A DNA stretch of 64,000 bases from Mycobacterium botniense (GTDB lineage: Bacteria > Actinomycetota > Actinomycetes > Mycobacteriales > Mycobacteriaceae), in contig NZ_BLKW01000004.1 of the NCBI RefSeq assembly GCF_010723305.1, positions 558,001 to 622,000 on the forward strand, written 5' to 3'. Position numbers and translations under genes: made by a program. A model generated the notes under the pieces. That model had not been told where the DNA came from and searched no databases. It saw only the letters and a program-made list of their open reading frames with translations. How positions within the stretch are numbered: the stretch's first letter is position 1; every line of letters starts with the position of its first letter. Below are positions 18,889 to 26,803 of the stretch, in pieces.

Positions 18889-19952
18889 GATGCGCCTCCC
18901 GCGAAGCGGCGGCCCACCGCGTAGTAAAGCGCGCGGCTGTCTCCCAGCAGCGCGGCACCCTGCCAGGCGTGGCGCAGATAGAGGTGCATGTCGTGTTCCC
19001 AGGTCTGGGCGATGGCGCCGTGCACCTGCACCGCGGTGCGCGCGCAGCCGACCGCCGCGTCGCTGGCCGCGGCTTTGGCCATGGCCGCGACCATCCACGC
19101 GTCGGTGGGCGTGGTCGCGGGATCGTCGAGACGGGCCGCGGCTGCGTAGGTGAGACTGCGCGCGCGTTCCAGACAGACGTAGTTGTCAGCCAGGGCGTGT
19201 TTGACCCCCTGGAAGGCGCCGATCGGCTTGCCGAACTGCTGCCGGGATTTGGCGTGCTCCACCGAGCGGGAGAGCACGGCTCCCGCCACCCCGACCAGGT
19301 CAGCAGCGGCGGCGACCAGCGACGCGGCCAAGGCTGAGTCGAGGTCGACCGGTACGCCGATCACCGGTTCGGCATCGACTTCGATGTCAGCTACGGGCTG
19401 TGCGGGGTCGATGCTCTCGCCCGGCTGGACGACGACACCGTCGCCGCTGCGCACCACCGTTGCCACGGGTCCATCGGCTGATGTGGCAAGGGTGACGATG
19501 AGTTCCGCACGAGTCACCCCCGGAACCGCGACGGCGCGTCCACGCACACGGCCGTGCTGCAGTGTCATGGCAATACCCGGAAGCCGGCAGCCGGGCGGAT
19601 GAGCGGCGAGGGTGGCGACCACGCCGCGGGTGAGGTCGCGCAGCAATGCGTCTACCCCCACACCGGCGGCCCGTAGCACGCCTGCGGCCAGACCGACGCT
19701 GCTGAGCAGCGGGATAGGGGCGATGGCGGCTCCGCATTCTTCCAGTACCACCGCCAGGTCAAGCGTCCCGTAGTCGTCTGCGGGGGCAGCGAGTTCGGTC
19801 CAGCCGAGGTCGACGACGGTCTTCCACAGGGTGCGCCAGCGTTCCGGGTCGGTCAGCGCCTGACGTGCGACATCCGGTGGGCACTCGGTGCACAGGACCC
19901 CGTGCACGGTCTCACGCAGCGCAAGTTGCCCGGAATTCAGCCCGACATCCAT
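18885..19952 (-). CDS. Acyl-CoA dehydrogenase, partner subunit; first gene of operon
   Basis: 355 residues from ATG 19952. The N-terminal domain is short (LGWTELAAPADDYGTLDLAVV) and lacks the SEPxxGSD signature; the C-terminal domain has FGKPIGAFQGVKHALADNYV and VHGAIAQTWEHDMHLYLRH. The latter resembles the small ACAD at 1268. This is the first gene of an operon of five that overlap by 4 bp each. A TGCTA-N3-TAGGT element (13-bp island motif) ends 5 nt upstream of the ATG, so a bound protein there would block transcription or initiation. Family call is firm; pairing with the 399-residue ACAD is inferred from coupling. Confidence 0.88.
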   Translation of the reverse strand: MDVGLNSGQLALRETVHGVLCTECPPDVARQALTDPERWRTLWKTVVDLGWTELAAPADDYGTLDLAVVLEECGAAIAPIPLLSSVGLAAGVLRAAGVGVDALLRDLTRGVVATLAAHPPGCRLPGIAMTLQHGRVRGRAVAVPGVTRAELIVTLATSADGPVATVVRSGDGVVVQPGESIDPAQPVADIEVDAEPVIGVPVDLDSALAASLVAAAADLVGVAGAVLSRSVEHAKSRQQFGKPIGAFQGVKHALADNYVCLERARSLTYAAAARLDDPATTPTDAWMVAAMAKAAASDAAVGCARTAVQVHGAIAQTWEHDMHLYLRHAWQGAALLGDSRALYYAVGRRFAGGAS

Positions 19953-19957
19953 AAGGC

Positions 19958-19970
19958 ACCTAACATAGCA
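19958..19970 (-). promoter_or_regulatory. Island motif, site A (TGCTATGTTAGGT)
   Basis: On the minus strand the sequence CTATTTTTGCTATGTTAG precedes the first ACAD start by a few bases. It matches the site at 33400-33412 almost base for base, including the CTATTTTT extension. One arm of the TGCTA-N3-TAGCA palindrome carries a mismatch. Confidence 0.55.
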
Positions 19971-19996
19971 AAAATAGTAATCAAGCGCGGACCTGA

Positions 19997-20734
19997 TTAC
20001 CGGCGCTGCTCAGCCCGTCGCCGAGCTTCGGTGGGCACGACCGGGGGACGTGCGAACGGACCACGGCGCACGGCATTGAGCCGGATCTCGGGCAGATCTA
20101 CCGACGGGTCCACGGTGTCCAGCCAGGCTACCGCGTCGGCGACATCGGCCACCTGGATTGCGTACATTTCGAACGGAACATCCTGCAGCATCTCCGTTTC
20201 CACGGGACCCGGGGTGACGATGTGTACGCTGATCCCGTCCCGGTCCACCTCCAGCGCCAACGCCCGGGCGAACGCGTTCATGCCAGCCTTGGTTGCCGAA
20301 TAGGCGGTCCGGGCCATCATGGGCTCGTGCGCCGCCGAGGAGGAGATGAACACCAGCCGCGAACCCGCGTGCATCCGCGGCAGGACCGCGGAAGTAACCA
20401 CGAAGCAGGAGTCCAAATTGGCGGACATGATCTCGCGCCACTGCTCGAATGTCTGCTTGCGTGCGTAAGTTCCACCAAGTACGCCGGCCGCGTGCACGAC
20501 GAAATCGATTGTCTCCAATGGGGCTATCGCGCGGGCAAAGCCGATCGGATCGGAGGCGTCGGCCACGATATGGCGGGCGCCGATCTCCTCGGCGGCAGCG
20601 CGCAGCGGGCCCTCGCGGCGCGCCGCAAGCACCACATCGTAGCCCCGCTCGCACAGCTTGCGCCCGCACGCTTTCCCGATTCCACCGCTGCCGCCGGTGA
20701 CCAACGCGGTTCTCGCGTGCTGCTGTTGTTTCAC
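19997..20734 (-). CDS. Short-chain dehydrogenase/reductase
   Basis: 245 residues from GTG 20734. It is a classical SDR: the nucleotide-binding TGGSGGIGKA at about residues 13-22, HAAGVLGG (NAG-equivalent), Ser in FISSSAAHE, and the catalytic YSATK. It should oxidise an alcohol or reduce a ketone with NAD(P). It sits 22 bp downstream of the GntR regulator on the same strand, so the two are probably one transcript. In the setting of ACADs and CoA ligases, a hydroxyacyl-CoA or alicyclic alcohol is a reasonable substrate, but this is inference. Confidence 0.9.
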   Translation of the reverse strand: MKQQQHARTALVTGGSGGIGKACGRKLCERGYDVVLAARREGPLRAAAEEIGARHIVADASDPIGFARAIAPLETIDFVVHAAGVLGGTYARKQTFEQWREIMSANLDSCFVVTSAVLPRMHAGSRLVFISSSAAHEPMMARTAYSATKAGMNAFARALALEVDRDGISVHIVTPGPVETEMLQDVPFEMYAIQVADVADAVAWLDTVDPSVDLPEIRLNAVRRGPFARPPVVPTEARRRAEQRR

Positions 20735-20756
20735 CGCAGGTCCGGGGTGTCAGAGT

Positions 20757-21578
20757 TTACAGATGGCGGCTGTCACGCGGACGTGCCAGCGCCTGCGGTG
20801 ACAGCGCATAGATCCGTTGGTCGCGCCGGCCCGACAGCACATACGTCTGAGTGTCGGCGACATGGCGGGCGGCAATGCGGCGAGCCCGGTCCACGTCCCC
20901 CGCTTCGATCGATTCGGTCAATTTGATGTGCGTATTGAGCACAGCGCGGCGTTTGGCCAGTGAGGGATAGGTGCCCTGTGCGGCGCTCTCGTTGGCCCAC
21001 TGCTGCTCGTGGCTGCTCCACAGCGTCTCCAGGCTGCCGACGACCGCGATCATCGTGTGGTTCCCGCAGCCACGGACGAGTAGATTGTGGAACTGGCGGC
21101 CGATTTCGGTGAATTGCCGACCGTCGTCGAGGTGTTGGGCCATGGCTTTGTTAATCCGCTTGAGCTCAGACACCAATGTGTCGTCCCGGTCGGGTCTTTG
21201 CGCGCCCAATGCCGCGCACACCGGCTCGAGTTCACGCAGCGCCACGCCCAGATCGGCGAGACCGACGTTCTCGCTCTGTAGCAGCAGGCCGAGCATATAG
21301 GCCGCGCTGGTCTTCGCCGGGGCATGGACGACAGCACCGCCCTGGTTGCCACGCCGCACCGACACCAGCCCCTCGGTTTCCAAAATCCGTAGCGCTTCGC
21401 GCAGGGAAACCAGGCTGACGTTGAACTGCTCGACGAGAACTTCCTGACGCGGCAACAGGTCGCCGTCGGCGAGTTCTCCGTCGATGATCTGACGGCGTAA
21501 CTCGTCGGCGACGATCTCGGCGATGCGCGGCGCCGATAACCGGCGGCGCGCATCCGGGCCGATTCCCAGCGTCGTCAT
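20757..21578 (-). CDS. GntR-family regulator, FadR/FCD subfamily
   Basis: 273 residues from ATG 21578 (MTTLGIGPDARRR). An upstream extension of the frame would translate a DNA repeat as (GGLV)n and is unlikely to be coding. Residues about 15-80 form the winged helix typical of GntR (IADELRRQIIDGELADGD, then VSLVSLREALRILETEGLVS and RRGNQGGAVV). The remaining part is the all-helical FCD effector domain with metal/ligand His positions (FHNLLV, HIKLTESIEAGD, ARRIAARHVADT). FadR-type GntR proteins respond to acyl-CoA or organic acids. It is divergent from the CoA transferase gene and is the best candidate to bind the TGCTA-N3-TAGCA elements of the island. Confidence 0.9.
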   Translation of the reverse strand: MTTLGIGPDARRRLSAPRIAEIVADELRRQIIDGELADGDLLPRQEVLVEQFNVSLVSLREALRILETEGLVSVRRGNQGGAVVHAPAKTSAAYMLGLLLQSENVGLADLGVALRELEPVCAALGAQRPDRDDTLVSELKRINKAMAQHLDDGRQFTEIGRQFHNLLVRGCGNHTMIAVVGSLETLWSSHEQQWANESAAQGTYPSLAKRRAVLNTHIKLTESIEAGDVDRARRIAARHVADTQTYVLSGRRDQRIYALSPQALARPRDSRHL

Positions 21579-21604
21579 CCGATCCTCACCACGACCTACA
21601 CCAC

Positions 21605-21664
21605 GAACCAAGCCACCAACCAAGCCACCAACTAAGCCACCAACTAAACCACCAACTAAACAGG
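21605..21664. repeat. Five tandem 12-bp repeats upstream of gntR
   Basis: Consecutive units GAACCAAGCCAC, CAACCAAGCCAC, CAACTAAGCCAC, CAACTAAACCAC and CAACTAAACAGG. The first four differ from their neighbours by one base each and the fifth by its last three. They begin 26 bp upstream of the gntR ATG and occupy its leader or promoter. Confidence 0.85.
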
Positions 21665-21703
21665 AAAGCGCCCGCGGGCACTGACCCACGAGCTCACCTG
21701 CTT

Positions 21704-21716
21704 AGCTATCTTAGCA
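21704..21716 (+). promoter_or_regulatory. Island motif, site E (AGCTATCTTAGCA)
   Basis: In the divergent gntR/CoA-transferase region, 65 bp upstream of the transferase ATG. It matches TGCTA-N3-TAGCA at all but the first base and is followed by GTAAT, as in site B (ATTAAT). Confidence 0.5.
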
Positions 21717-21781
21717 GTAATTGTGATAATAGCTGTGCTGCCGGTGTGCGCTATGGGTTGCCGCCGAATAAGGACATCCGG

Positions 21782-24172
21782 ATGGATACAGTGAACCAGG
21801 ATTGCCGCACCCCGCTGCTTGACACGTTGCGTGTCGTGGAGATCAGCGACCGGATAGCCGGCAGTTACTGCGGCAAACTGTTGGTCGACGCGGGTGCTGA
21901 TGTGCGCAAAATTGAGCCGCCGCAAGGAGATCCGCTGCGCCGATTCACCGCCAGCTGTTCGCCGCTGCCGAACGGCGCGGATGCGCCGCTGTTCAGCTAC
22001 CTCAACGCCGGCAAACGCAGCGTGATGGCAACTCCGGCTGACGAGCGCTACCGCGCGGAGCTGGAAGCTGCCGACATCGTGGTCGTCACCGCAACCCGGT
22101 CCCAGGCATCCGGCCTCGGGGTCGATCCGCAGCGGCTGTTAGCGTCGTCACCCCAGGCAGTGGTGGTGACAATTTCCGATTTCGGTTGGAGCGGCCCCTA
22201 CACCGACCGCGCCGCCAGCGAGTTCACCCTGCAGGCGTGGTCCGGGTGCACCGGCTTTCGCGGAGATCCCGCGGGACCGCCCATCGCCATCGGCGGCGAT
22301 CTGGGGGAGTACATGGGGGGTGCGTTCGCCGCCTTCGGGGTGCTGGCGGTGCGCCGCCGCATCGAACAGGGCGGCCCGGGAGAGCATTTGGATCTGTCGA
22401 TGCTCGAAGCGATCACGCTGATGCAGAGCAGTGAGTGGCTGCATTCGCAACTGTTGCGGGTCCCGCCGATCAGCCGCACCCTCGAGGTCCCCTCGATTGA
22501 GCGGGCCAAAGACGGTTATGTCGGGATCACCATGGTCACCGGTCAGCAATGGCTTGACTTCGCTGCCATGGTCGAGCGGCCTGAGCTGACCGAGATTCCC
22601 CAGCTGCGTTTTCAGATCGGCCGCTGGGAATATCGCGACCTGATCCGTGAACTGATCGGGCCCTGGTTGGCCGAACGCACCGTTGACGAGATCGTCGAAC
22701 TCGGGCAACTCTTCCGCTTGCCGATCGCACCCGTGGGCACTGGAGCAACGATCCGCGAGATGCCTTACATGCGCGAGCGTGGTGTGTTCGTCCGCAATCC
22801 GGCTGGCTTCCATCAGCCCCGCCCGCCCTGGCTGATGTCAAAGTGCCTTCCCGCACCACTGCGCGCGGCGCCCAGGATCGGCGAAGCCAACAGCGAACCT
22901 CCTTGGCGGCGGAGGGAATCGGCATCGCCATCCGGGCTACGGCGGCTACCGCTCGAAGGTGTGCGCGTGATCGACTTGACCGCCTTTTGGGCCGGGCCGG
23001 CGGCGACTCACCTGCTGGCGGCGTTCGGCGCCGACGTCATCAAGGTGGAGTCGATTCAGCGGCCTGATGGCATCCGCTACTCGGGCGGAATGCGCACCGA
23101 TGTCGACGACTGGTGGGAGTACGGCTGGTTGTTTCACGCCATGAACACCAACAAACGGTCGGTCACTCTCGATCTGGGATCTGCCGAAGGTCGCCGACTG
23201 TTCAGCGTTCTCGCAGCCGACGCCGACGTCGTCATCGAGAATTTCTCGCCGCGGGTGATGGATCATTTCGGGCTGACCGCCGAGGCGCTGCTGGCGATAA
23301 ACCCCAAACTTGTCGTCGCCCGGATGCCCGCCTTCGGTCTGGACGGCTCGTGGCGCGACCGCGTCGGTTTCGCCCCGACCATGGAGCAGATCGCTGGTCT
23401 GGCCTGGATGACCGGATTGCCGGACGGTCCGCCTGTCGCTCCGCGCGGAGCGTGTGACCCCTTGGCCGGTGTGCACGCCGCGTTCGCGGTGCTGGCCGCG
23501 TTGCACTTCGCCGCACGCACGGGGCTGGGACAACTCGTTGAATTACCGATGATCGAGGCGGTGCTCAACGCCACCGCGATCCAGCCGATGGAATTCGAGG
23601 TGTTCGGGGTGACGCTGACCCGCCAAGGCAACCGTGGTCACGGCCTGGCGGTGCAGAATCTTTATCGCTGCGCGGGCCAGGACGACTGGATCGCGGTCAC
23701 GGTAGCCAGCGACGACCAGTGGTGTGCCCTGGTGGAGCTCATGGGTCGACCGGCGTGGACCGGCGATGAGGGTTTGTCCACGGCGGCAGGACGGCGCCAG
23801 CGGGCCGACGAGATCGATCGCCGACTACAGGAGTGGTTTGCCGCCCAGCAGCTCGACACCGCTGTGCAGCGCCTCGCCGAGGCGCATGTTCCCGCCGCGC
23901 CGGTGGTGTCGCCGTCTTTGGTAACCGAGAACCCCCAGCTGCTGGCTCGCGGGTTCTTCGAGCCGCTGGAGCATCCGCGGACGGGTGCTGGCCTGTACCC
24001 GCGGCCGCCGTTCGCTCCGCTCGCCGGGCAGCGCAGATGGCTCGTCCGCCCACCGCCCACCCTCGGTGAGCACAACGAAGAGATATTGGCGGACCTGTGT
24101 GGGTTGACCGACACTGATATCGCCCGGCTGGCCGAAAGCGGTGTGATCGGGACCCGCCCCAGTGGCCTGTAA
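21782..24172 (+). CDS. Fused double CaiB/BaiF family CoA transferase
   Basis: 796 residues from ATG 21782 (a frame-compatible start at 21746 is also possible). Two class III CoA-transferase domains are joined in one chain, residues about 8-375 and 390-790; each begins with the family pattern LRVVEISD / VRVIDLTA and a LxADVxKVE-type strand (VKIEPP-like, GADVIKVES). The family moves CoA between organic acids, with an Asp forming the acyl-enzyme. Domain 1 keeps it (EHLDLSMLEA, Asp204); in domain 2 the aligned residue is Glu587 (QLVELPMIEA). One domain may therefore be structural. Fused copies occur in actinobacteria next to catabolic genes. It lies upstream of a ferredoxin gene, 56 bp away. Confidence 0.9.
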   Translation: MDTVNQDCRTPLLDTLRVVEISDRIAGSYCGKLLVDAGADVRKIEPPQGDPLRRFTASCSPLPNGADAPLFSYLNAGKRSVMATPADERYRAELEAADIVVVTATRSQASGLGVDPQRLLASSPQAVVVTISDFGWSGPYTDRAASEFTLQAWSGCTGFRGDPAGPPIAIGGDLGEYMGGAFAAFGVLAVRRRIEQGGPGEHLDLSMLEAITLMQSSEWLHSQLLRVPPISRTLEVPSIERAKDGYVGITMVTGQQWLDFAAMVERPELTEIPQLRFQIGRWEYRDLIRELIGPWLAERTVDEIVELGQLFRLPIAPVGTGATIREMPYMRERGVFVRNPAGFHQPRPPWLMSKCLPAPLRAAPRIGEANSEPPWRRRESASPSGLRRLPLEGVRVIDLTAFWAGPAATHLLAAFGADVIKVESIQRPDGIRYSGGMRTDVDDWWEYGWLFHAMNTNKRSVTLDLGSAEGRRLFSVLAADADVVIENFSPRVMDHFGLTAEALLAINPKLVVARMPAFGLDGSWRDRVGFAPTMEQIAGLAWMTGLPDGPPVAPRGACDPLAGVHAAFAVLAALHFAARTGLGQLVELPMIEAVLNATAIQPMEFEVFGVTLTRQGNRGHGLAVQNLYRCAGQDDWIAVTVASDDQWCALVELMGRPAWTGDEGLSTAAGRRQRADEIDRRLQEWFAAQQLDTAVQRLAEAHVPAAPVVSPSLVTENPQLLARGFFEPLEHPRTGAGLYPRPPFAPLAGQRRWLVRPPPTLGEHNEEILADLCGLTDTDIARLAESGVIGTRPSGL

Positions 24173-24228
24173 AAAGCCCGGCGCCGCGGCCACCGAGGAA
24201 CGCAGAGACGCGAAGGGAGCATCTCGAT

Positions 24229-24420
24229 ATGCGGGTGATCGTTGACGAAACGCTATGTGAGGCCAACGGGATTTGTGAATCGCTGGCTCCAGACGTATTC
24301 AGCCTGGGCGACGCCGATGTGGTGCGAATCGCCGACGGCCCGATCCCGGCCCGGCTGGAGATCGATGTCCGCACCGCGGTCGACCAGTGTCCGAAGGCCG
24401 CGTTGCGAATCGTTGATTGA
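24229..24420 (+). CDS. 3Fe-4S ferredoxin, P450 redox partner type
   Basis: 63 residues with Cys10, Cys16 and Cys54 (CEANGIC ... DQCPKAAL), the three-cysteine pattern of mycobacterial 3Fe-4S ferredoxins that feed electrons to cytochromes P450. The residue in the middle of the first loop (CxxXxxC) is Asn13 rather than the common His, which tunes redox potential in this family. The strand order (MRVIVDETLCEANGIC, LAPDVFSLGD) is typical. AAGGGAG lies 8 nt upstream of the ATG. The P450 gene follows on the opposite strand, converging on a shared hairpin, and is the likely partner. Confidence 0.93.
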   Translation: MRVIVDETLCEANGICESLAPDVFSLGDADVVRIADGPIPARLEIDVRTAVDQCPKAALRIVD

Positions 24421-24427
24421 GCGGTGC

Positions 24428-24464
24428 CCAGCCGGGCCGGACAGGAGATTCCGGCCGCGGCTGG
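24428..24464. terminator. Bidirectional hairpin terminator between ferredoxin and P450
   Basis: CCAGCCGGGCCGG pairs with CCGGCC-G-CGGCTGG (13 bp, one bulged G) around a 10-nt loop, in the 78-bp gap between two convergent genes. No U-tract follows. Confidence 0.6.
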
Positions 24465-24498
24465 CCCGGGAGCACAAGCGGCAGCGGCCCCGCCGGGA

Positions 24499-25737
24499 TC
24501 AGCGCGCCCTCAGCGAGATCGCCATCGTGTCATAGATCGACATGTTGGTGATCAGGCTGGGATGGGCCACCTTGGCCGGCCCGATCCTGATATCGTCGCA
24601 GCGCAGCAGCAATTCGTCGAAAACGGCCCGAATCTCCGCGCGCGCCAGCATGGCGCCCAGGCAGTGGTGCGGTCCGCCACCGCCAAACGCGACGTGCGGG
24701 TTGGGTTGGCGGCTGATGTCGAAAGTGAACGGATCGTCGAAGACCTCCTCGTCGCGATTGGCCGAGCGCAGCATGGATACCACTCGGTCCCCCCTGGGGA
24801 TGTGCTGCCCGTCCATTTCGACGTCGACCTTGGCGGTGCGGGTCCAGTAGGCCACCGGAGTCGCCCAGCGCAGCACTTCTTCGACGGCGCTGGCTCGCAG
24901 CGCTTCCTCCTCGCGATACCGCTCGATTTGCTCGGGGTTTCCCACGAACGCCTGCAATCCGATCGCCAGGGCGTTCTTGGTGGTATCGCTGCCGGCGAAG
25001 GCCAGCACGAAAAAGAAGATCTCCAGTTCGTTGGCCGGCAGCCTGAACGGCTCACCGTCGTCGCCCGTGATTTCGGCGGTGGCCAACGTGCTCCAGATGT
25101 CGTCGGCGGGGTTGCGTCGTTTGGCTTCGGTGAGCTCGAGTGCGTAGCTGAAGATGGTGGCGTAGAGCTCGGCTTCCTCCTGTCGGCGCAGGCGCGCATG
25201 CGGCGAGCGCGCGGTCAGGATTCGGTCGAAGACGCTAAAGATTCGCGGCCGGTGTTCCTCCGGCATTCCGATGATGTCGCCGATAACGCTCATGGGCAGC
25301 TGGTCGGCCACATCTCCGATCCAGTCTCCGCCGCCTTGGCTGATCAGCCGGTCGATCATTCGCGCGGCCCGTGCCCGGATACCGTCTTGCAGCTTGGCGA
25401 TCGCTCGCGGCGTAAACGCACTCGAGATCAGTTTGCGGCGCCTGTTCAGCTCCGGCGGATCCATGTCAATAATCGTCGGGTAGGACAAAACCGTGTCGAT
25501 GGGCTGGATCAGTGGGCCGTCGACCGCCGTGAACGAATCGGCGTCGCGGTGCAGGCGCACTGCGTACCGGTGCTTGGTAGTGATCCAGAAATCGCGCTGC
25601 ACGCCGGTCTTTGCGACCCCAGGAGTGCGGTCGTGCCGGAACAGTGGCCTGGTGCGCCGCAGTTGCGCAAACAGTTCATCCGGAAAACCTTTGCGCCACA
25701 GAGAGAAATCGGAAAGGTCTACTGCCGCAGTCGTCAT
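24499..25737 (-). CDS. Cytochrome P450
   Basis: 412 residues from ATG 25737. P450 landmarks are all present: I-helix oxygen-activation AFAGSDTTKN, K-helix ExxR in EEVLRWATP, the PERF-like region FTFDISRQPNPH, and the heme-binding loop FGGGGPHHCLGAMLAR with the thiolate Cys. It is a soluble class I enzyme that hydroxylates a substrate using electrons from a ferredoxin; the ferredoxin encoded at 24229 is adjacent and convergent. The sequence resembles CYP125/CYP142-like mycobacterial enzymes in the heme loop, but I cannot place it in a numbered family. Island motif site C lies 62 bp upstream of the start. Confidence 0.95.
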   Translation of the reverse strand: MTTAAVDLSDFSLWRKGFPDELFAQLRRTRPLFRHDRTPGVAKTGVQRDFWITTKHRYAVRLHRDADSFTAVDGPLIQPIDTVLSYPTIIDMDPPELNRRRKLISSAFTPRAIAKLQDGIRARAARMIDRLISQGGGDWIGDVADQLPMSVIGDIIGMPEEHRPRIFSVFDRILTARSPHARLRRQEEAELYATIFSYALELTEAKRRNPADDIWSTLATAEITGDDGEPFRLPANELEIFFFVLAFAGSDTTKNALAIGLQAFVGNPEQIERYREEEALRASAVEEVLRWATPVAYWTRTAKVDVEMDGQHIPRGDRVVSMLRSANRDEEVFDDPFTFDISRQPNPHVAFGGGGPHHCLGAMLARAEIRAVFDELLLRCDDIRIGPAKVAHPSLITNMSIYDTMAISLRAR

Positions 25738-25799
25738 GCGCCCGCCTTCGGTTCGTGCGTAGCGACCATCCAGGCCTAACGTGCCAAAGCCGCTATCTT

Positions 25800-25812
25800 T
25801 GCTATTTAAGCA
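25800..25812 (+). promoter_or_regulatory. Island motif, site C (TGCTATTTAAGCA)
   Basis: CTATCTTTGCTATTTAAG with TGCTA-N3-AAGCA, 62 bp upstream of the P450 start. It shares the preceding CTATnTTT and the following ATxATAG with site B. Confidence 0.5.
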
Positions 25813-26105
25813 TGATAGATCGGGTTGGGGCACCCGTGAGGGTGCGCTTTGGTGACGAACGGTTCGCCGATGTTTCTTTCGCAGAGCTGCAAATCGATCC
25901 GGTCATCACCCTCGGAACAAGTTATGAGCGGCTTGGCCTGACCTTCACCGACGAGACACGCCGCTCGGTGCAGCACTGGGCAAGTGGTCATCAGCCGGGG
26001 TCACGCGGAGCACACGAATATTCGTTATCCGATTATGGGCTGACACCAGACAGTGTCCGGGAACAGTTCAGCGACTATCTTGCCGCCTACGATGCCACGG
26101 GTTGA
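25812..26105 (+). pseudogene. C-terminal remnant of a sulfotransferase
   Basis: The open frame (97 codons from ATG 25812) reads like only the last third of a mycobacterial sulfotransferase: RFADVSFAELQIDPVITLGT, then YERLGLTFTDETRRSVQHW and HEYSLSDYGLTPDSVREQFS, ending near YLAAYDATG. The N-terminal PAPS-binding loop (PKSGTTW type) is absent here and not found upstream, where the P450 gene lies. So the rest of the gene has been lost, probably when the island was assembled. Whether the short frame is translated is doubtful. Its end overlaps the TetR start at 26092. Confidence 0.6.
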
Positions 26106-26772
26106 CGTGACTCAGTCTGTGACCAGGCCGGCGGTGACACGACGACGAGCCAAGCATCGGCCCGACCCGGTCACGCGTGCCGTATTGGTGTCCGCGGCGT
26201 CCAGTATCGTCCGGGAGCAGGGGGTCGGCGCGTTGACGGTGGCCGATGTGCTAAGCCGCACAAAACTGGGCACCCGCGCCTTCTATCGACACTTTGACTC
26301 GAAAGATCAACTGGTTCAATCGGTTTTCCTGGAGATGGCACGGGCCGAGGTGCGGCGGTTGCGCCGGAAACTGGCCCGCGCGTCGAATCCGGTCGAAGCG
26401 GTCGCGGCATGGATCGACGGGCGGCTCGACCTTGCCTTCGACGCGTCCGTCCGGTCTGATCTACGGAACCTGTCGCTGGAAGCCCAGTCCCAGATGTTTG
26501 CGGCACCTGAGGTGGTGGGCCCGGCATACCGTGAGCTGCTCAATCCGCTTCTTCAGCAGCTGGAACTCGGCAATAAGCAAGGAATCTTCGCAGAGATCGA
26601 TCCACCAACCGTCGCCGAGTTGTTGCACGGAGCAGTCTGGGCGGTTGTCGAGCAGCAATGGGCTACCGGAAACTGCGACCGGGCCAAAGCCCGGGATGCA
26701 GTGTTGCGTTTCTGCCTGAGTGGGCTAGGCGCCCCGGAGCACATGATCGCGGCGGTCATCACACATCGCTGA
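26092..26772 (+). CDS. TetR-family transcriptional regulator
   Basis: 226 residues from ATG 26092; GTG 26107, just after the remnant's stop, is an alternative. The helix-turn-helix is at about residues 45-75 (ALTVADVLSRTKLGTRAFYRHF). The helical C-terminal domain is of the ligand-binding type and ends LSGLGAPEHMIAAVITHR. It precedes an SDR gene by 31 bp and the Rieske operon, so it probably controls these. Ligand unknown. The helix-turn-helix resembles that of the TetR-hotdog fusion at 5170 (both KTSLRAFYQHF / KLGTRAFYRHF). Confidence 0.9.
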   Translation: MPRVDVTQSVTRPAVTRRRAKHRPDPVTRAVLVSAASSIVREQGVGALTVADVLSRTKLGTRAFYRHFDSKDQLVQSVFLEMARAEVRRLRRKLARASNPVEAVAAWIDGRLDLAFDASVRSDLRNLSLEAQSQMFAAPEVVGPAYRELLNPLLQQLELGNKQGIFAEIDPPTVAELLHGAVWAVVEQQWATGNCDRAKARDAVLRFCLSGLGAPEHMIAAVITHR

Positions 26773-26803
26773 TACGGCCACGTCGTCAGCTAGAGGAGCA
26801 ACG

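Noticed and set aside
21579..21689. N-terminal extension of GntR with (GGLV)n
   Set aside because: It is a translation of the 12-bp repeats, not a conserved protein segment; ATG 21578 starts the GntR fold at the usual distance.
24421..24498. Small RNA gene between ferredoxin and P450
   Set aside because: The strong hairpin is better explained as a shared terminator of convergent genes.
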